Assembly (NCBI GenBank): GCA_046074525.1 | Contig: JBJTOK010000038.1 | Coordinates: 124,001 to 188,000 of the forward strand | Length of the DNA stretch: 64,000 nt | Origin: JAHEZL01 sp046074525 | GTDB lineage: Bacteria > Bacteroidota > Bacteroidia > Flavobacteriales_C > GCA-002722245 | Direction of reading: 5' to 3' | In this document: positions 45,350-55,183 of the stretch, one piece after another | Numbering within the stretch: position 1 is the stretch's first letter | Layout of the letters: the number at the start of each line of letters is the position of its first letter | The notes under the pieces: model-generated | What the model saw: the letters and a program-made list of their open reading frames with translations, nothing else | Told to the model about the DNA's origin: nothing | Database searches by the model: none | Program-made: the position numbers and the translations under genes

Positions 45350-46195
45350 ATGGGATGGTTTAAAAGGAATAAAGAGGGAATTAAAACACCAACTCAGGCC
45401 AAGAAAGAAACCCCTGAAGGCTTATGGTACCAATGTCCGAAATGCGGAAAGGTTGTAGCTTCAGAAGATCATAAAGAGACCTTATGGGTTTGCGAAGGCT
45501 GTAATCACCACGAAAGAATCAATGCCAAAGAATACTTTCACGTATTGTTTGATGGCGATAAATACACTGAAATTGCTGCTAATATCCTGTCGGGGGATCC
45601 ACTGAAATTCGTGGATACTAAGAAATACACCGACAGACTTCAGGATTCCATCAAAAAAACAGGTTTGAACGATGCTGCTTCTGCTGCCTATGGTAAGATT
45701 GAAGGTATCGATGCTGTAGTTGTAGCAATGAACTTTAACTTCATTGGTGGTTCAATGGGATCGGTAGTAGGAGAAAAAATCTCAAGAGCTATTGACCATT
45801 GTCTGAAGCACAAGAAACCATTGATCATCATCTCCAAATCAGGAGGAGCAAGAATGATGGAAGCGGCTTTCTCTTTGATGCAAATGGCAAAAACCTCTGC
45901 AAAGCTTACCCTCCTCGCAAAAGAAAAAATTCCATATATCTCTTTAATGACCGACCCTACCACCGGTGGGGTTACTGCCTCTTTCGCTATGCTGGGTGAT
46001 GTAAATATTGCTGAGCCGGGCGCATTGATCGGTTTTGCCGGTCCGCGTGTAGTAAAAGAAACCATTAAAAAGGATTTGCCTAAAGGATTCCAAACTGCGG
46101 AGTTTGTTTTGGATCAGGGCTTCCTGGATTTCATTGTAGAACGAAAAAAATTAAAAGCAAAAATTGCGCAAACCATAAGGTTATTTCTTAATTAA
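45350..46195 (+). CDS. accD: Acetyl-CoA carboxylase carboxyltransferase subunit beta
   Basis: Part of the enzyme that makes malonyl-CoA for fatty-acid synthesis. The 281-residue protein has the N-terminal zinc ribbon (Cys29, Cys32, Cys48, Cys51 in CPKC and CEGC) and the crotonase-like core with GGSMGSVVGEK, SKSGGARMMEA, TTGGVTASFAMLGD and GFAGPRVVKET. accA is not in the window. fbaA follows after 16 nt, so the two form one transcript. Confidence 0.97.
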   Translation: MGWFKRNKEGIKTPTQAKKETPEGLWYQCPKCGKVVASEDHKETLWVCEGCNHHERINAKEYFHVLFDGDKYTEIAANILSGDPLKFVDTKKYTDRLQDSIKKTGLNDAASAAYGKIEGIDAVVVAMNFNFIGGSMGSVVGEKISRAIDHCLKHKKPLIIISKSGGARMMEAAFSLMQMAKTSAKLTLLAKEKIPYISLMTDPTTGGVTASFAMLGDVNIAEPGALIGFAGPRVVKETIKKDLPKGFQTAEFVLDQGFLDFIVERKKLKAKIAQTIRLFLN

Positions 46196-46211
46196 TTAAT
46201 CCCCTAGAAAA

Positions 46212-47288
<1,077 letters not shown>

Positions 47289-47306
47289 CAATAGTTGAAA
47301 TACAAC

Positions 47307-47337
47307 AAAAAGACTGCCTTTCGGGGCAGTCTTTTTT
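47307..47337 (+). terminator. Intrinsic terminator after fbaA
   Basis: A 9-bp stem (AAGACTGCC / GGCAGTCTT) with a 6-nt loop and a T6 tract lies 19 nt after the fbaA stop, with A residues on the other side serving the convergent gene. Confidence 0.9.
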
Positions 47338-47339
47338 GT

Positions 47340-47657
47340 TTACGGCAACTTGCTTACAGTATCCGTTTTCATGGTATCCAACATAAACTCTTCTGGCTCG
47401 GGCATCCCGCGACCAAAATCCTTGTAATCAAATTTCACTTTACTTACTTTTTTCTTTTCCTGCTTCATTTCTTGTTTCTTCACTTCCTCCTTCCTTTCCG
47501 GAGTTTTTTTCTCTTCTTCCTTTTTTACAACAGTGCTTTTAACAGGTGCTTTCTTTTCACCTTCTCCGCCACCTCCACCCCTGTTAGGAAAAAGGAAGGC
47601 TGCACTCATAAGAATGATAGTAAAGGAGAGTCCGGTAATAATCATTAATCTATTCAT
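47340..47657 (-). CDS. Membrane-anchored Lys/Glu-rich small protein
   Basis: A 105-residue protein with a single N-terminal membrane segment (residues 4-23), a run of five Gly, and a long Lys/Glu-rich low-complexity segment (about 35-72) before a short acidic tail (DYKDFGRGMPEPEEF). No known family. Its ATG overlaps the DUF2306 stop by 4 nt, so it is translated together with that gene. Confidence 0.65.
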   Translation of the reverse strand: MNRLMIITGLSFTIILMSAAFLFPNRGGGGGEGEKKAPVKSTVVKKEEEKKTPERKEEVKKQEMKQEKKKVSKVKFDYKDFGRGMPEPEEFMLDTMKTDTVSKLP

Positions 47658-48331
47658 ACGCTTTTGATTTTAGTGATGGATTTATTGGTTTTGAACAAAG
47701 TTTTTAAATCGTTCTTTTTGATGAGCATAATTTCTACCAGTAACAGATTCACCAGCAGACTCAGCCAGACAGAGAGAATATAATTGTAATGGTATTCCAC
47801 TTCCAGAGAATAAAAAACAAGATGAAGTATCCTAAAAGTAATAGCGCTGGAAACTACGGCATAACTCCTGCTCATCCATTCGATATGTCCCTGCAGATTA
47901 TTTTTCTTCATGGCTATCCAACCCAGGTAAGTGGAGAATGAAAGACAAAGTCCGGTAACAAAAAAACCCAGTATACTCCACAATCCTTCTTTTGCGAAAA
48001 AGGACAAATATATCCCGCTTGGCGCAACAAGGTAAAGAGCGAGATAAACATAAATCTTACCAATGACTACATGCATCCTGGGAGAAAACTTCAACATTCT
48101 GCGAGAGAAATTCACCATTGGAATCACTAGCAATAAGATACCTGAAGAAATATGTAGATAGAACATCGGAAGCCACAACACATTTTTGATCGCTTCGGTC
48201 TTTTCCGATAGAAAACCCCGACTTGTGTCAAAATGGAAGAATTCCATGGTATTCATTACCAGCAAAGTGGAAAAAAACACAATGGGAATCCATAGTAGTA
48301 GCTTGCCGGTATATCTCAGTACAGTCATCAT
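47654..48331 (-). CDS. DUF2306 family membrane protein
   Basis: A 225-residue integral membrane protein with about six or seven helices. The HISSGILLLVIPMVNF and HVVIGKIYVYLAL segments and the conserved QGHIEWMSRSYA motif fit DUF2306, a family of unknown function whose His residues resemble haem-type ligands in related b-type membrane proteins; that ligand idea is inference. An alternative ATG lies one codon inside. It is coupled to the downstream small Lys/Glu-rich gene. Confidence 0.78.
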   Translation of the reverse strand: MMTVLRYTGKLLLWIPIVFFSTLLVMNTMEFFHFDTSRGFLSEKTEAIKNVLWLPMFYLHISSGILLLVIPMVNFSRRMLKFSPRMHVVIGKIYVYLALYLVAPSGIYLSFFAKEGLWSILGFFVTGLCLSFSTYLGWIAMKKNNLQGHIEWMSRSYAVVSSAITFRILHLVFYSLEVEYHYNYILSVWLSLLVNLLLVEIMLIKKNDLKTLFKTNKSITKIKSV

Positions 48332-48435
48332 TTGATAAATGTACTTCGCGGGGGAAATGAATTAAATAAGGAATGAGTAAACGGGAACTATGATTTAGCA
48401 AGCGCTGCTTTTGGGTGAGTATACGTTTGGACAAT

Positions 48436-48465
48436 AAAAAACCCCCGGGGTGTCCGGGGGTTTTT
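48436..48465 (-). terminator. Intrinsic terminator after the cold-shock gene
   Basis: A GC-rich stem (AAAACCCCCGG / CCGGGGGTTTT) with a short loop lies 20 nt past the cold-shock gene stop, flanked by A and T runs on the two sides. Confidence 0.9.
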
Positions 48466-48485
48466 AAAATTAGAGAGCCTTTCGG

Positions 48486-48677
48486 TTATGCTAACTTAAC
48501 GTTTACAGCATTTGGACCTTTTTTGCCATCCTGAACTTCGAAAGTCACGTTATCATTATCACGGATTTTGTCTTTCAATCCTGATACGTGAACAAAAACT
48601 TCTTGTCCAGTTCCTGCTACTTTGATAAATCCAAAACCTTTAGTTTCGTTAAAAAATTTTACTACTCCGTTTTCCAT
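48486..48677 (-). CDS. Cold-shock protein (CspA family)
   Basis: A 63-residue single cold-shock domain, the usual length. RNP1 (KGFGFIKV) and RNP2 (VFVHVSGL) are present. It binds single-stranded RNA/DNA and melts RNA structure. The 167-nt AT-rich region before it is shared with the divergent epimerase gene; no known cold-shock leader element is recognised. Confidence 0.95.
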   Translation of the reverse strand: MENGVVKFFNETKGFGFIKVAGTGQEVFVHVSGLKDKIRDNDNVTFEVQDGKKGPNAVNVKLA

Positions 48678-48844
48678 TGTTGATAATTATTAATTGTTAT
48701 TATGGAGCTAAATTAGTCATTTTCAGGCAAAAATGAAATATTTCTAATTTTTAATTTTCCTGATTGTTAATTACTCGACTACTTTTTGCCTCCCGTCTAT
48801 GCCTTTTGCCTATAATTATTATCTTAGCAAGCTCAATAAAAACA

Positions 48845-49804
48845 ATGGCTTCGTACTTAATTACCGGTTGTGCCGGCTTTATAGGTTCCCATCTCGCAGA
48901 AAAGCTTCTTGAACAAGGAAACATTGTGCTTGGAATTGACAACTTTGATACTTTTTACTCCAGAAGTATAAAAGAAACAAATCTGTCGGGAGCAATGAAA
49001 AATCCCAACTTCACTTTTATTGAACTCGACCTCAAAAATGCGGAGGCACTGAGTGAAATTTCGCAGCAAATTGATGTGGTTATTCATCTTGCTGCAAAGG
49101 CCGGTGTTTTGCCTTCACTTAAGGACCCTGTAGCCTATCTCAATGATAATGTAATAGCCACTCAAAATCTGCTGAATTACTGCAAGGAAAAAGGAGTCAA
49201 TAAATTTGTCTTTGCTTCCTCCTCATCAATATATGGAAATAACAAAAGCATTCCTTTTAATGAAACGGATATCGTGGATTTCCCCATTTCTACCTATGCC
49301 GCTTCCAAAAAGGCATGTGAGCTACTGAATTATACTGCTCATCACCTCTATAAAATTGATGTCATCAACCTTAGGTTTTTTACCGTTTTCGGTCCAAGAC
49401 AACGTCCCGACCTAGCCATTCATAAGTTCATTAAACTGATTGACGAGGATAAGGAAATCGCTATGTACGGCAATGGTTCTACCGGTCGCGATTATACTTT
49501 TGTTTACGATACCGTTCAGGGGATCATAGGGGCCAGTGAGTATATCCAGAAAAACTCTTCTGTTTTTGAGACTGTAAACCTCGGAAATAACCAACCTGTA
49601 AAGCTATCGCTCCTTATTCAAACCATTGAAAAAGTGATGGGTAAAAAGGCAAAAATCAAACAGATGCCTATGCAGCCGGGAGACGTGGATATTACCTTCG
49701 CTAATATTGAAAAAGCTAAAAAATTGTTTGGCTATGCGCCTGCCACTTCCCTGGAAGATGGACTCACCAGCTTTGTAAAATGGTACAATGAGCAAAAAGC
49801 CTAA
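48845..49804 (+). CDS. NAD-dependent nucleotide-sugar epimerase (UDP-glucuronate 4-epimerase-like)
   Basis: A 319-residue extended short-chain dehydrogenase. The Rossmann motif GCAGFIGSHL follows the start at 48845 (an earlier in-frame ATG would add 27 residues unlike the family). SSSSIYG and YAASKKA supply the catalytic Ser, Tyr and Lys, and FFTVFGPRQRPDLA with GRDYTFVYD matches epimerases acting on UDP-glucuronate or UDP-GlcNAc. It overlaps the next glycosyltransferase gene by 17 nt, so both probably build a surface polysaccharide. Confidence 0.88.
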   Translation: MASYLITGCAGFIGSHLAEKLLEQGNIVLGIDNFDTFYSRSIKETNLSGAMKNPNFTFIELDLKNAEALSEISQQIDVVIHLAAKAGVLPSLKDPVAYLNDNVIATQNLLNYCKEKGVNKFVFASSSSIYGNNKSIPFNETDIVDFPISTYAASKKACELLNYTAHHLYKIDVINLRFFTVFGPRQRPDLAIHKFIKLIDEDKEIAMYGNGSTGRDYTFVYDTVQGIIGASEYIQKNSSVFETVNLGNNQPVKLSLLIQTIEKVMGKKAKIKQMPMQPGDVDITFANIEKAKKLFGYAPATSLEDGLTSFVKWYNEQKA

Positions 49805-50978
49805 GATACTTTACCTTTCTTACGACGGATTGACTGACCCTCTGGGACAATCGCAAATACTGGCTTATCTCTCGAGAATCAACAGGGAACACAATATCAG
49901 TATTACCATTATCAGTTTTGATAAACCCGACATCTTTGAAAAGAATGAGAAAAGGGTGCGTGAAATCCTCAGCACTACTACCATTCAGTGGCATCCGCTA
50001 ACCTATCATAAATCTCCGCCTGTATTGTCCACAGTGGGCGATTTGAGACGAGGGTGGAAAAAGATAAAGGATCTATACAAAAAAGAACATTTTGATATCG
50101 TTCATTGCCGGGGATACATATCAGCTTTACTCGGACAAAAGGCAAAAAAGAAATTCGGATCAAAATTCATTTTTGATATGCGTGGCTGGTGGCCTGATGA
50201 GAAGCTGGAAAGCGGACTCTGGGGCAATCCTGTTTTCAGGCCCGTTTATAAATACTTCAAAGAAAAGGAAATGCAGTTTTTTACCGAATCCGACATAACG
50301 GTTTCCCTTACCTACGCAGGAAAAAAAGAGATTACAGAGATCTTCCGTCAGTCCGAAAGTAAAGTAGGTGTTATTCCTACCTGTGTGGACTTTGATGTGT
50401 TTAAGCCTTTCAGCGAGAATATCCGAAGGGAAGCACGCAACAAGCTAGGCATTCCCGAAAATGCCTTCGTTGTTATTTATAGCGGGTCTATTGGTGCCAA
50501 TTACCCGCCAAAAGATATCCTGAAGATTTACCAATCAGTAAAATGTAACCAGGAAAAGCATCTTCTTATTCTTTCAAGAGAACCGGAATCGCTGATTAAA
50601 GACGCCGCAGAGGAATTGGGTATTAAAGAAAAAATACATTTCGCTTCTGCCAACTATAGTGATGTGCACAAATTTTTACAGGCTTCCGATTTAGGCATTA
50701 TCCTTTATAAAATGGCTTTTTCCACTATAGGTCGTAGTCCGACCAAACTAGGAGAATATTGGGCCTGTGGCATTCCTGCCATTGCACTAAAAGACATTGG
50801 TGACCTCAATTTCATCCACGAAAAGTTTAATGGTGAGGGATTGGTTCTTACCGACAGTAACTTTAAGGAAACTTTGGCACCGCAAGTCAATAAGAACTTG
50901 CTGAGAAAAAATGCACAAACATATTTTGATATTAACTCAGGAGTGGTGTTTTACAAAAATCTTTATCTCTCCCTTTAA
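49788..50978 (+). CDS. GT4-type glycosyltransferase
   Basis: A 396-residue GT-B glycosyltransferase without membrane segments. The N-terminal half has YLSYDGLTDPLGQSQ and HCRGYISALLG; the C-terminal half has the donor-binding region (VVIYSGSIGANYPP, ILSREPESL) and a degenerate EX7E area ending with SPTKLGEYWACGIPAIAL, typical of the GT4 nucleotide-sugar pocket. The sugar is unknown. It overlaps the epimerase gene and lies beside other envelope polysaccharide genes. Confidence 0.85.
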   Translation: MSKKPKILYLSYDGLTDPLGQSQILAYLSRINREHNISITIISFDKPDIFEKNEKRVREILSTTTIQWHPLTYHKSPPVLSTVGDLRRGWKKIKDLYKKEHFDIVHCRGYISALLGQKAKKKFGSKFIFDMRGWWPDEKLESGLWGNPVFRPVYKYFKEKEMQFFTESDITVSLTYAGKKEITEIFRQSESKVGVIPTCVDFDVFKPFSENIRREARNKLGIPENAFVVIYSGSIGANYPPKDILKIYQSVKCNQEKHLLILSREPESLIKDAAEELGIKEKIHFASANYSDVHKFLQASDLGIILYKMAFSTIGRSPTKLGEYWACGIPAIALKDIGDLNFIHEKFNGEGLVLTDSNFKETLAPQVNKNLLRKNAQTYFDINSGVVFYKNLYLSL

Positions 50979-50980
50979 AA

Positions 50981-52384
50981 TTAAGTCACTATTCCTTTCG
51001 GAGCAGGCTTAGGCTGATCATTTACAGGTATTTTTGAATAGTTACTCAAGATGTACACCATAGACAGGTAGAAAGGCATCAATGGAATCTTATATCTTAC
51101 CAAGGCCCCAAAATTAGCGGTTGTTAATCCCACCGAGAAAGCAAAAAACAGTGAGAAAATAAAGGAGAAAAACAGTAAAGGATTCCTCAGAAGGATCCCT
51201 TGCAGCCTATGTATCTTAATCCTGAATATCGCAATAGCTGTAAAAATTGCCACAATAAGTGATTCCAATGCCGACATAAGGATGAAAGGGTTATCGGCCT
51301 CCCATAAAAACGGACGATAAAGTGTTGTAGCGATGGCTATAGGCGCTTTTGATAGTAAGCTAGGGAGTGTTGGTGCAAAGGGACCAATATCAAAACGGTG
51401 GCCACCATAATATTCCTGCTTAAGGTCATTCTGAACTGTTACCGCCTCACTCATTACCTTATCAATGGAATATTGTCCGGTTGAACCTGAAAATGCATCG
51501 AGACTGAAGAAAATTACGGCTACAGACATGGCCAAGAGGAAAGGAAAAATCAACGCTTTAAAAATAACAGACTTGATTTTAACCAGATAAAACGATAACA
51601 ACCAGCAACCTATCCCAATGATGAAGGCATTAAAAATATAAGGTTTAATTGCCAAAATCAGATATCCGGAAAGGAAACTAATGATTGCAGAGGAAAAAAG
51701 TTTTCGTTTTTTCATGAAAGAGTGCACGCTTATCAATAGAAAACACATCCCCCCCAGTGTCAGCGGATCTTTCAAAATCCCCGAGCCCCAGAAAACAACA
51801 GAAGGGATATACAAGACAGTGTAGGACAACTGCTTTTTGAATACAGGGTAATATTCAATGAAAAGCTTATATACTTTCCATAATCCAAGGTAACAGAAAA
51901 AAGAAACCAGAATACTTGAAGCAAAGAAAGAACCTCCAGTAATTACAATAAGAACACTAGCGATCCTCACCAAAAACATCGCTCTCTCATCAGCCCTGAA
52001 AATAAAGAACGGGCTATCCAACTGACGTACGCGGAAGTAATTTTTCCACATCACATAGTCGCCATCTTCATTGTACATCCCATTAAAAAGGTAATCAAAA
52101 TACAAAGCCGGATCTTTCCAGAAGGCTTTGCCCATTATTATAGAGTCATAATAATAACTGATAGTGTCTCCTCCCTGATAATAAAAGATGTACACGAGCG
52201 GAAGCACAATACCCGCAAAAATCTTCAATCTTAAGCCACCATAAAAAATCCCCTCTTCTATGGTATCTCCCTTGTTCACATATTTCTTGCTGACGAAATA
52301 GATAAAGAAAATACTCAATAGAGAAGCAAGCACCTCTACCGCGAGATTGATTTCAATATGTATTCCTGCATCGCCTATTAACAT
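50981..52384 (-). CDS. Polytopic membrane protein, possible polysaccharide polymerase
   Basis: A 467-residue protein with about 11 predicted membrane segments and a periplasmic-looking loop rich in aromatic residues (about 320-360, with TLYRPFLWE). The GSGILKDPLTLGG segment resembles a motif in Bacteroidota membrane proteins of polysaccharide clusters. I cannot assign it to Wzy, Wzx or O-acetyltransferase. It converges on the GT4 gene with a 2-nt gap, and rlmH precedes it by 9 nt in the same direction. Confidence 0.65.
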   Translation of the reverse strand: MLIGDAGIHIEINLAVEVLASLLSIFFIYFVSKKYVNKGDTIEEGIFYGGLRLKIFAGIVLPLVYIFYYQGGDTISYYYDSIIMGKAFWKDPALYFDYLFNGMYNEDGDYVMWKNYFRVRQLDSPFFIFRADERAMFLVRIASVLIVITGGSFFASSILVSFFCYLGLWKVYKLFIEYYPVFKKQLSYTVLYIPSVVFWGSGILKDPLTLGGMCFLLISVHSFMKKRKLFSSAIISFLSGYLILAIKPYIFNAFIIGIGCWLLSFYLVKIKSVIFKALIFPFLLAMSVAVIFFSLDAFSGSTGQYSIDKVMSEAVTVQNDLKQEYYGGHRFDIGPFAPTLPSLLSKAPIAIATTLYRPFLWEADNPFILMSALESLIVAIFTAIAIFRIKIHRLQGILLRNPLLFFSFIFSLFFAFSVGLTTANFGALVRYKIPLMPFYLSMVYILSNYSKIPVNDQPKPAPKGIVT

Positions 52385-52393
52385 ACTTCTTCC

Positions 52394-52864
52394 TTAATGA
52401 TGGTATTTCTCACGGGCCAAAATCGTAAAAACTCTGTATAACTGCTCCGCAAATAATAACCTTACCATTTGATGAGTGAACGTCATTTTTGAAATTGCAA
52501 TCTTATTTTTCACATAAATCTTCACTTCATCACTAAACCCGTAGGCACCACCAATCACAAAATAAACTTCCTTCACACCACTGAGGGTGAGCTTTTCAAC
52601 AAAAGAGGCAAAATCAACCGAACTGTACTCCCTGCCTTTTTCATCGAGCAGAAATAAGCCAGCGGGATTTTTTCCAGCCAGATATTCCAGCAACAACTTC
52701 CCCTCCTGCTCCCTGATCACCGGAATGTCCTGAGATTTGGATTTTGAATTCAGCGTCACTATTTCCAGAGAACAGTAATGATTGACTCTTTTCACATAGT
52801 CGTCTATCATTTCCTGTAGCTCTCTTTTTTGCGTCTTCCCTATTTCAACAATCTTGATCTTCAT
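52394..52864 (-). CDS. rlmH: 23S rRNA (pseudouridine1915-N3)-methyltransferase
   Basis: A SPOUT methyltransferase, 156 residues as usual for RlmH, modifying helix 69 of the large subunit. The knot residues are visible in VIGGAYGFSDEV and the C-terminal KMTFTHQMVRLLFAEQLYR...YHH block, which ends with the conserved Tyr-His-His. It is divergent from DUF4783-nadC, which is a frequent neighbourhood in Bacteroidota. Confidence 0.95.
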   Translation of the reverse strand: MKIKIVEIGKTQKRELQEMIDDYVKRVNHYCSLEIVTLNSKSKSQDIPVIREQEGKLLLEYLAGKNPAGLFLLDEKGREYSSVDFASFVEKLTLSGVKEVYFVIGGAYGFSDEVKIYVKNKIAISKMTFTHQMVRLLFAEQLYRVFTILAREKYHH

Positions 52865-53024
52865 TGCTCTGCCACTTCACCAAAAGTAAGTAAAAATGAC
52901 CTTTTATCTTTCCTTTGGTGTTTTTTTGTAAAAAATCGCGTAGGTTTGGGTAATTTATTTTTTGGTTTAGTTTTTGTAACTTGAAATACCGATAGCTTTT
53001 ACAAAGAAATTAAATTCATAAACA

Positions 53025-53408
53025 ATGAAAGGAATCATCAGCATCGTTTTAGCAAGTTTACTTCTAACCGCTCCGGGTATTCAGGACAACATCAACAATG
53101 CCATAAAATCGGCTAACAGTCAGGTGTTGGCTCAATATTTCAACAACACAATCGACCTTTCAGTACTAAGTCAGGAAAACGTATACAGCAAGGCTCAGGC
53201 CGAACAAATACTTAAAAATTTCTTTGCCAATCATAAACCTACCTCCTTCCGCATCGGACATGAAGGCAAAGCCAATGATGGCAGCATGTACTTTATTATC
53301 AAGCTGGGGACCAACAATGGAAATTACCGGATTTACTACCTGCTCAAGCAAACAGGAAACCAATTATTGATACACAAGTTCCGCATTGATACCGACAATG
53401 ACGAATAA
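53025..53408 (+). CDS. DUF4783 family exported protein
   Basis: A 127-residue protein with signal peptide MKGIISIVLASLLLTAPGIQ. The DNINNAIKSANSQVLAQYFNN and YSKAQAEQILKNFFANH segments and the small NTF2-like beta sheet (SMYFIIKLGTNNGNYRIYYLL) match DUF4783, which is common before nadC in Bacteroidota. The function is unknown. Its end overlaps nadC by 11 nt, so it is the first gene of a DUF4783-nadC-YihY operon. Confidence 0.88.
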   Translation: MKGIISIVLASLLLTAPGIQDNINNAIKSANSQVLAQYFNNTIDLSVLSQENVYSKAQAEQILKNFFANHKPTSFRIGHEGKANDGSMYFIIKLGTNNGNYRIYYLLKQTGNQLLIHKFRIDTDNDE

Positions 53409-54255
53409 CCAGGAACACTTCGATCGTTTTATTAAGTCAGCTATTGCAGAAGACATTGCAAATGGAGATCACTCCTCGCTTTCTACCATTCCTGAATCCA
53501 GCTCCGTAAAAGCTCAAATCATTTCAAAAGATACAGGTGTCATAGCCGGGGTGAATCGCGCTATTGAAATCTTTCATTCTCTCGACAAAACCATTAATAT
53601 AACTGCCTTTGTTAAGGATGGAGACAGCGTTGTTCCTAAACAAAAACTCCTCGCACTGGAAGGCAATGCCCGAAGTATACTCATGATGGAAAGAATTGCC
53701 TTGAACTGCATGCAGCGGATGTCGGGAATTGCCACTTATACCAAATCCATTACCAGCAAGATCAGTCATACAAAATGTAAATTGCTCGACACCCGAAAAA
53801 CTGCTCCCGGACTACGTTTCCTTGAAAAAGAAGCTGTTGTCATCGGTGGTGGGATGAATCACAGAATGGGCTTGTATGACATGATCATGATCAAGGACAA
53901 TCACATTGATTTTTCGGGTGGCATTGAAAACGCTGTATTAAATGCCAATCAGTATATTAAAGACAAAGGACTCGATTTGAAAATAGAAATTGAAGTCCGC
54001 AATTTTGAAGAGCTTGATATCGTACTTAACATTGGAAAAGTACACAGAATCATGCTCGACAACTTCACTCCCGATAATCTAAAAAAAGCCGTACAGAAAA
54101 TCAATAAACGTTTTGAAACAGAAGCTTCAGGAGGAATTACCGAGAATAGCATTGTTGCCTATGCTGAAACCGGAGTCGACTACATTTCCGTTGGTGCGCT
54201 GACGCACAGCGTGAAAAATTTCGACATCAGTTTAATTGCCCAGAAAAATGACTAA
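53398..54255 (+). CDS. nadC: Quinolinate phosphoribosyltransferase (nicotinate-nucleotide diphosphorylase)
   Basis: Makes nicotinate mononucleotide from quinolinate and PRPP in NAD synthesis. The 285-residue type II PRTase starts at the ATG at 53398, 11 nt inside DUF4783. Motifs: AIAEDIANGDHSS, the ALNCMQRMSGIAT helix, LDTRKTAPGLR (substrate-binding Arg and Lys), GGGMNHRMGLYD, KDNH, and EASGGI with the phosphate loop. No nadA or nadB is visible. Confidence 0.96.
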   Translation: MTNNQEHFDRFIKSAIAEDIANGDHSSLSTIPESSSVKAQIISKDTGVIAGVNRAIEIFHSLDKTINITAFVKDGDSVVPKQKLLALEGNARSILMMERIALNCMQRMSGIATYTKSITSKISHTKCKLLDTRKTAPGLRFLEKEAVVIGGGMNHRMGLYDMIMIKDNHIDFSGGIENAVLNANQYIKDKGLDLKIEIEVRNFEELDIVLNIGKVHRIMLDNFTPDNLKKAVQKINKRFETEASGGITENSIVAYAETGVDYISVGALTHSVKNFDISLIAQKND

Positions 54256-55183
54256 GCAGAAAATAAAAGATTTCTTATTAAAGATTACACTGATAAAGAA
54301 ACTACACTCTTTCACCAGCAAGCATAGCTTTCTAGGCTTCCAGGGAGTTCCTATTTATGAGGTGGTAAGGCATCTTTATGAAGGAATAAAAAAAGGGACT
54401 TTCACCACCCGCGCTTCTTCTTTAGCATTCAAGTTTTTTTTCGCCATTTTTCCTGGAATTATCTTTCTTTTCACCTTAATTCCACTTATTCCTGTGGATG
54501 GCTTTCAGGAAACACTGATTGAAATGATTAAAGATTACCTTCCTAAGGGTTTGAATGAGATTGCAATTACTACCATCGAAGACTTGATCAGCACTCCGCG
54601 CGGAGGTTTGCTTTCTTTCAACTTCCTGCTCATGCTCTACCTTACCACCAATGGCGTACACTCGCTGATGAATGAGTTTAATAACAGCTATCATGTATAT
54701 GAAACCAGAAATCCTTTTAAACAAAGATTAGTTTCCTTTATCCTGGCAATGGTACTTACCTCCCTCCTGGTATTGAGTGTGGCTTTGATTATTGCAACGC
54801 ACCTTTTAGTAGATGCCATGGAACAAAATACCGGAATTACTGATAGCTTAAGTGGTTTCCTGTTGCACTCCGCAAAATGGGTGGTGGTTTTTGCTTTATA
54901 CTACTTCGCTATTGCGCTGTTGTATTATTTCGGTCCGGCCAAAAGCAAATTCTTCAAATTCTTTTCTCCGGGCTCTTTCGTAACTACTGTGCTGCTCTTA
55001 ATTACCTTGTATGGTTTTTCCATGTATATACAATACTTCAGTACCTACAACAAGATTTACGGTTCCATCGGAACGGTGATGCTGGTGATGTTGTGGTTTT
55101 TCCTCAACTCATACATCCTGCTGCTGGGCTTTGATATCAATGCCAGCATCGCTACAGCGAAGAAAAAAAGTATTCTAGTTTAA
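54248..55183 (+). CDS. YihY/BrkB family inner membrane protein
   Basis: A 311-residue membrane protein with six predicted helices. The GTFTTRASSLAFKFFFAIFPG segment (given here in parts: TTRASSLAF, FAIFPGI) and YGFSMYIQYFSTYNKIYGSIG match YihY, formerly misannotated as ribonuclease BN. Function is not established; transport and envelope roles are proposed. It starts 8 nt inside nadC, and its end overlaps the convergent wecB by 9 nt. Confidence 0.88.
   Translation: MTKQKIKDFLLKITLIKKLHSFTSKHSFLGFQGVPIYEVVRHLYEGIKKGTFTTRASSLAFKFFFAIFPGIIFLFTLIPLIPVDGFQETLIEMIKDYLPKGLNEIAITTIEDLISTPRGGLLSFNFLLMLYLTTNGVHSLMNEFNNSYHVYETRNPFKQRLVSFILAMVLTSLLVLSVALIIATHLLVDAMEQNTGITDSLSGFLLHSAKWVVVFALYYFAIALLYYFGPAKSKFFKFFSPGSFVTTVLLLITLYGFSMYIQYFSTYNKIYGSIGTVMLVMLWFFLNSYILLLGFDINASIATAKKKSILV

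Noticed and set aside
52878..52928. Hairpin CACCAAA...TTTGGTG followed by T7
   Set aside because: Stem of 7 bp with a loop near 30 nt, and no plus-strand gene ends there; probably chance.
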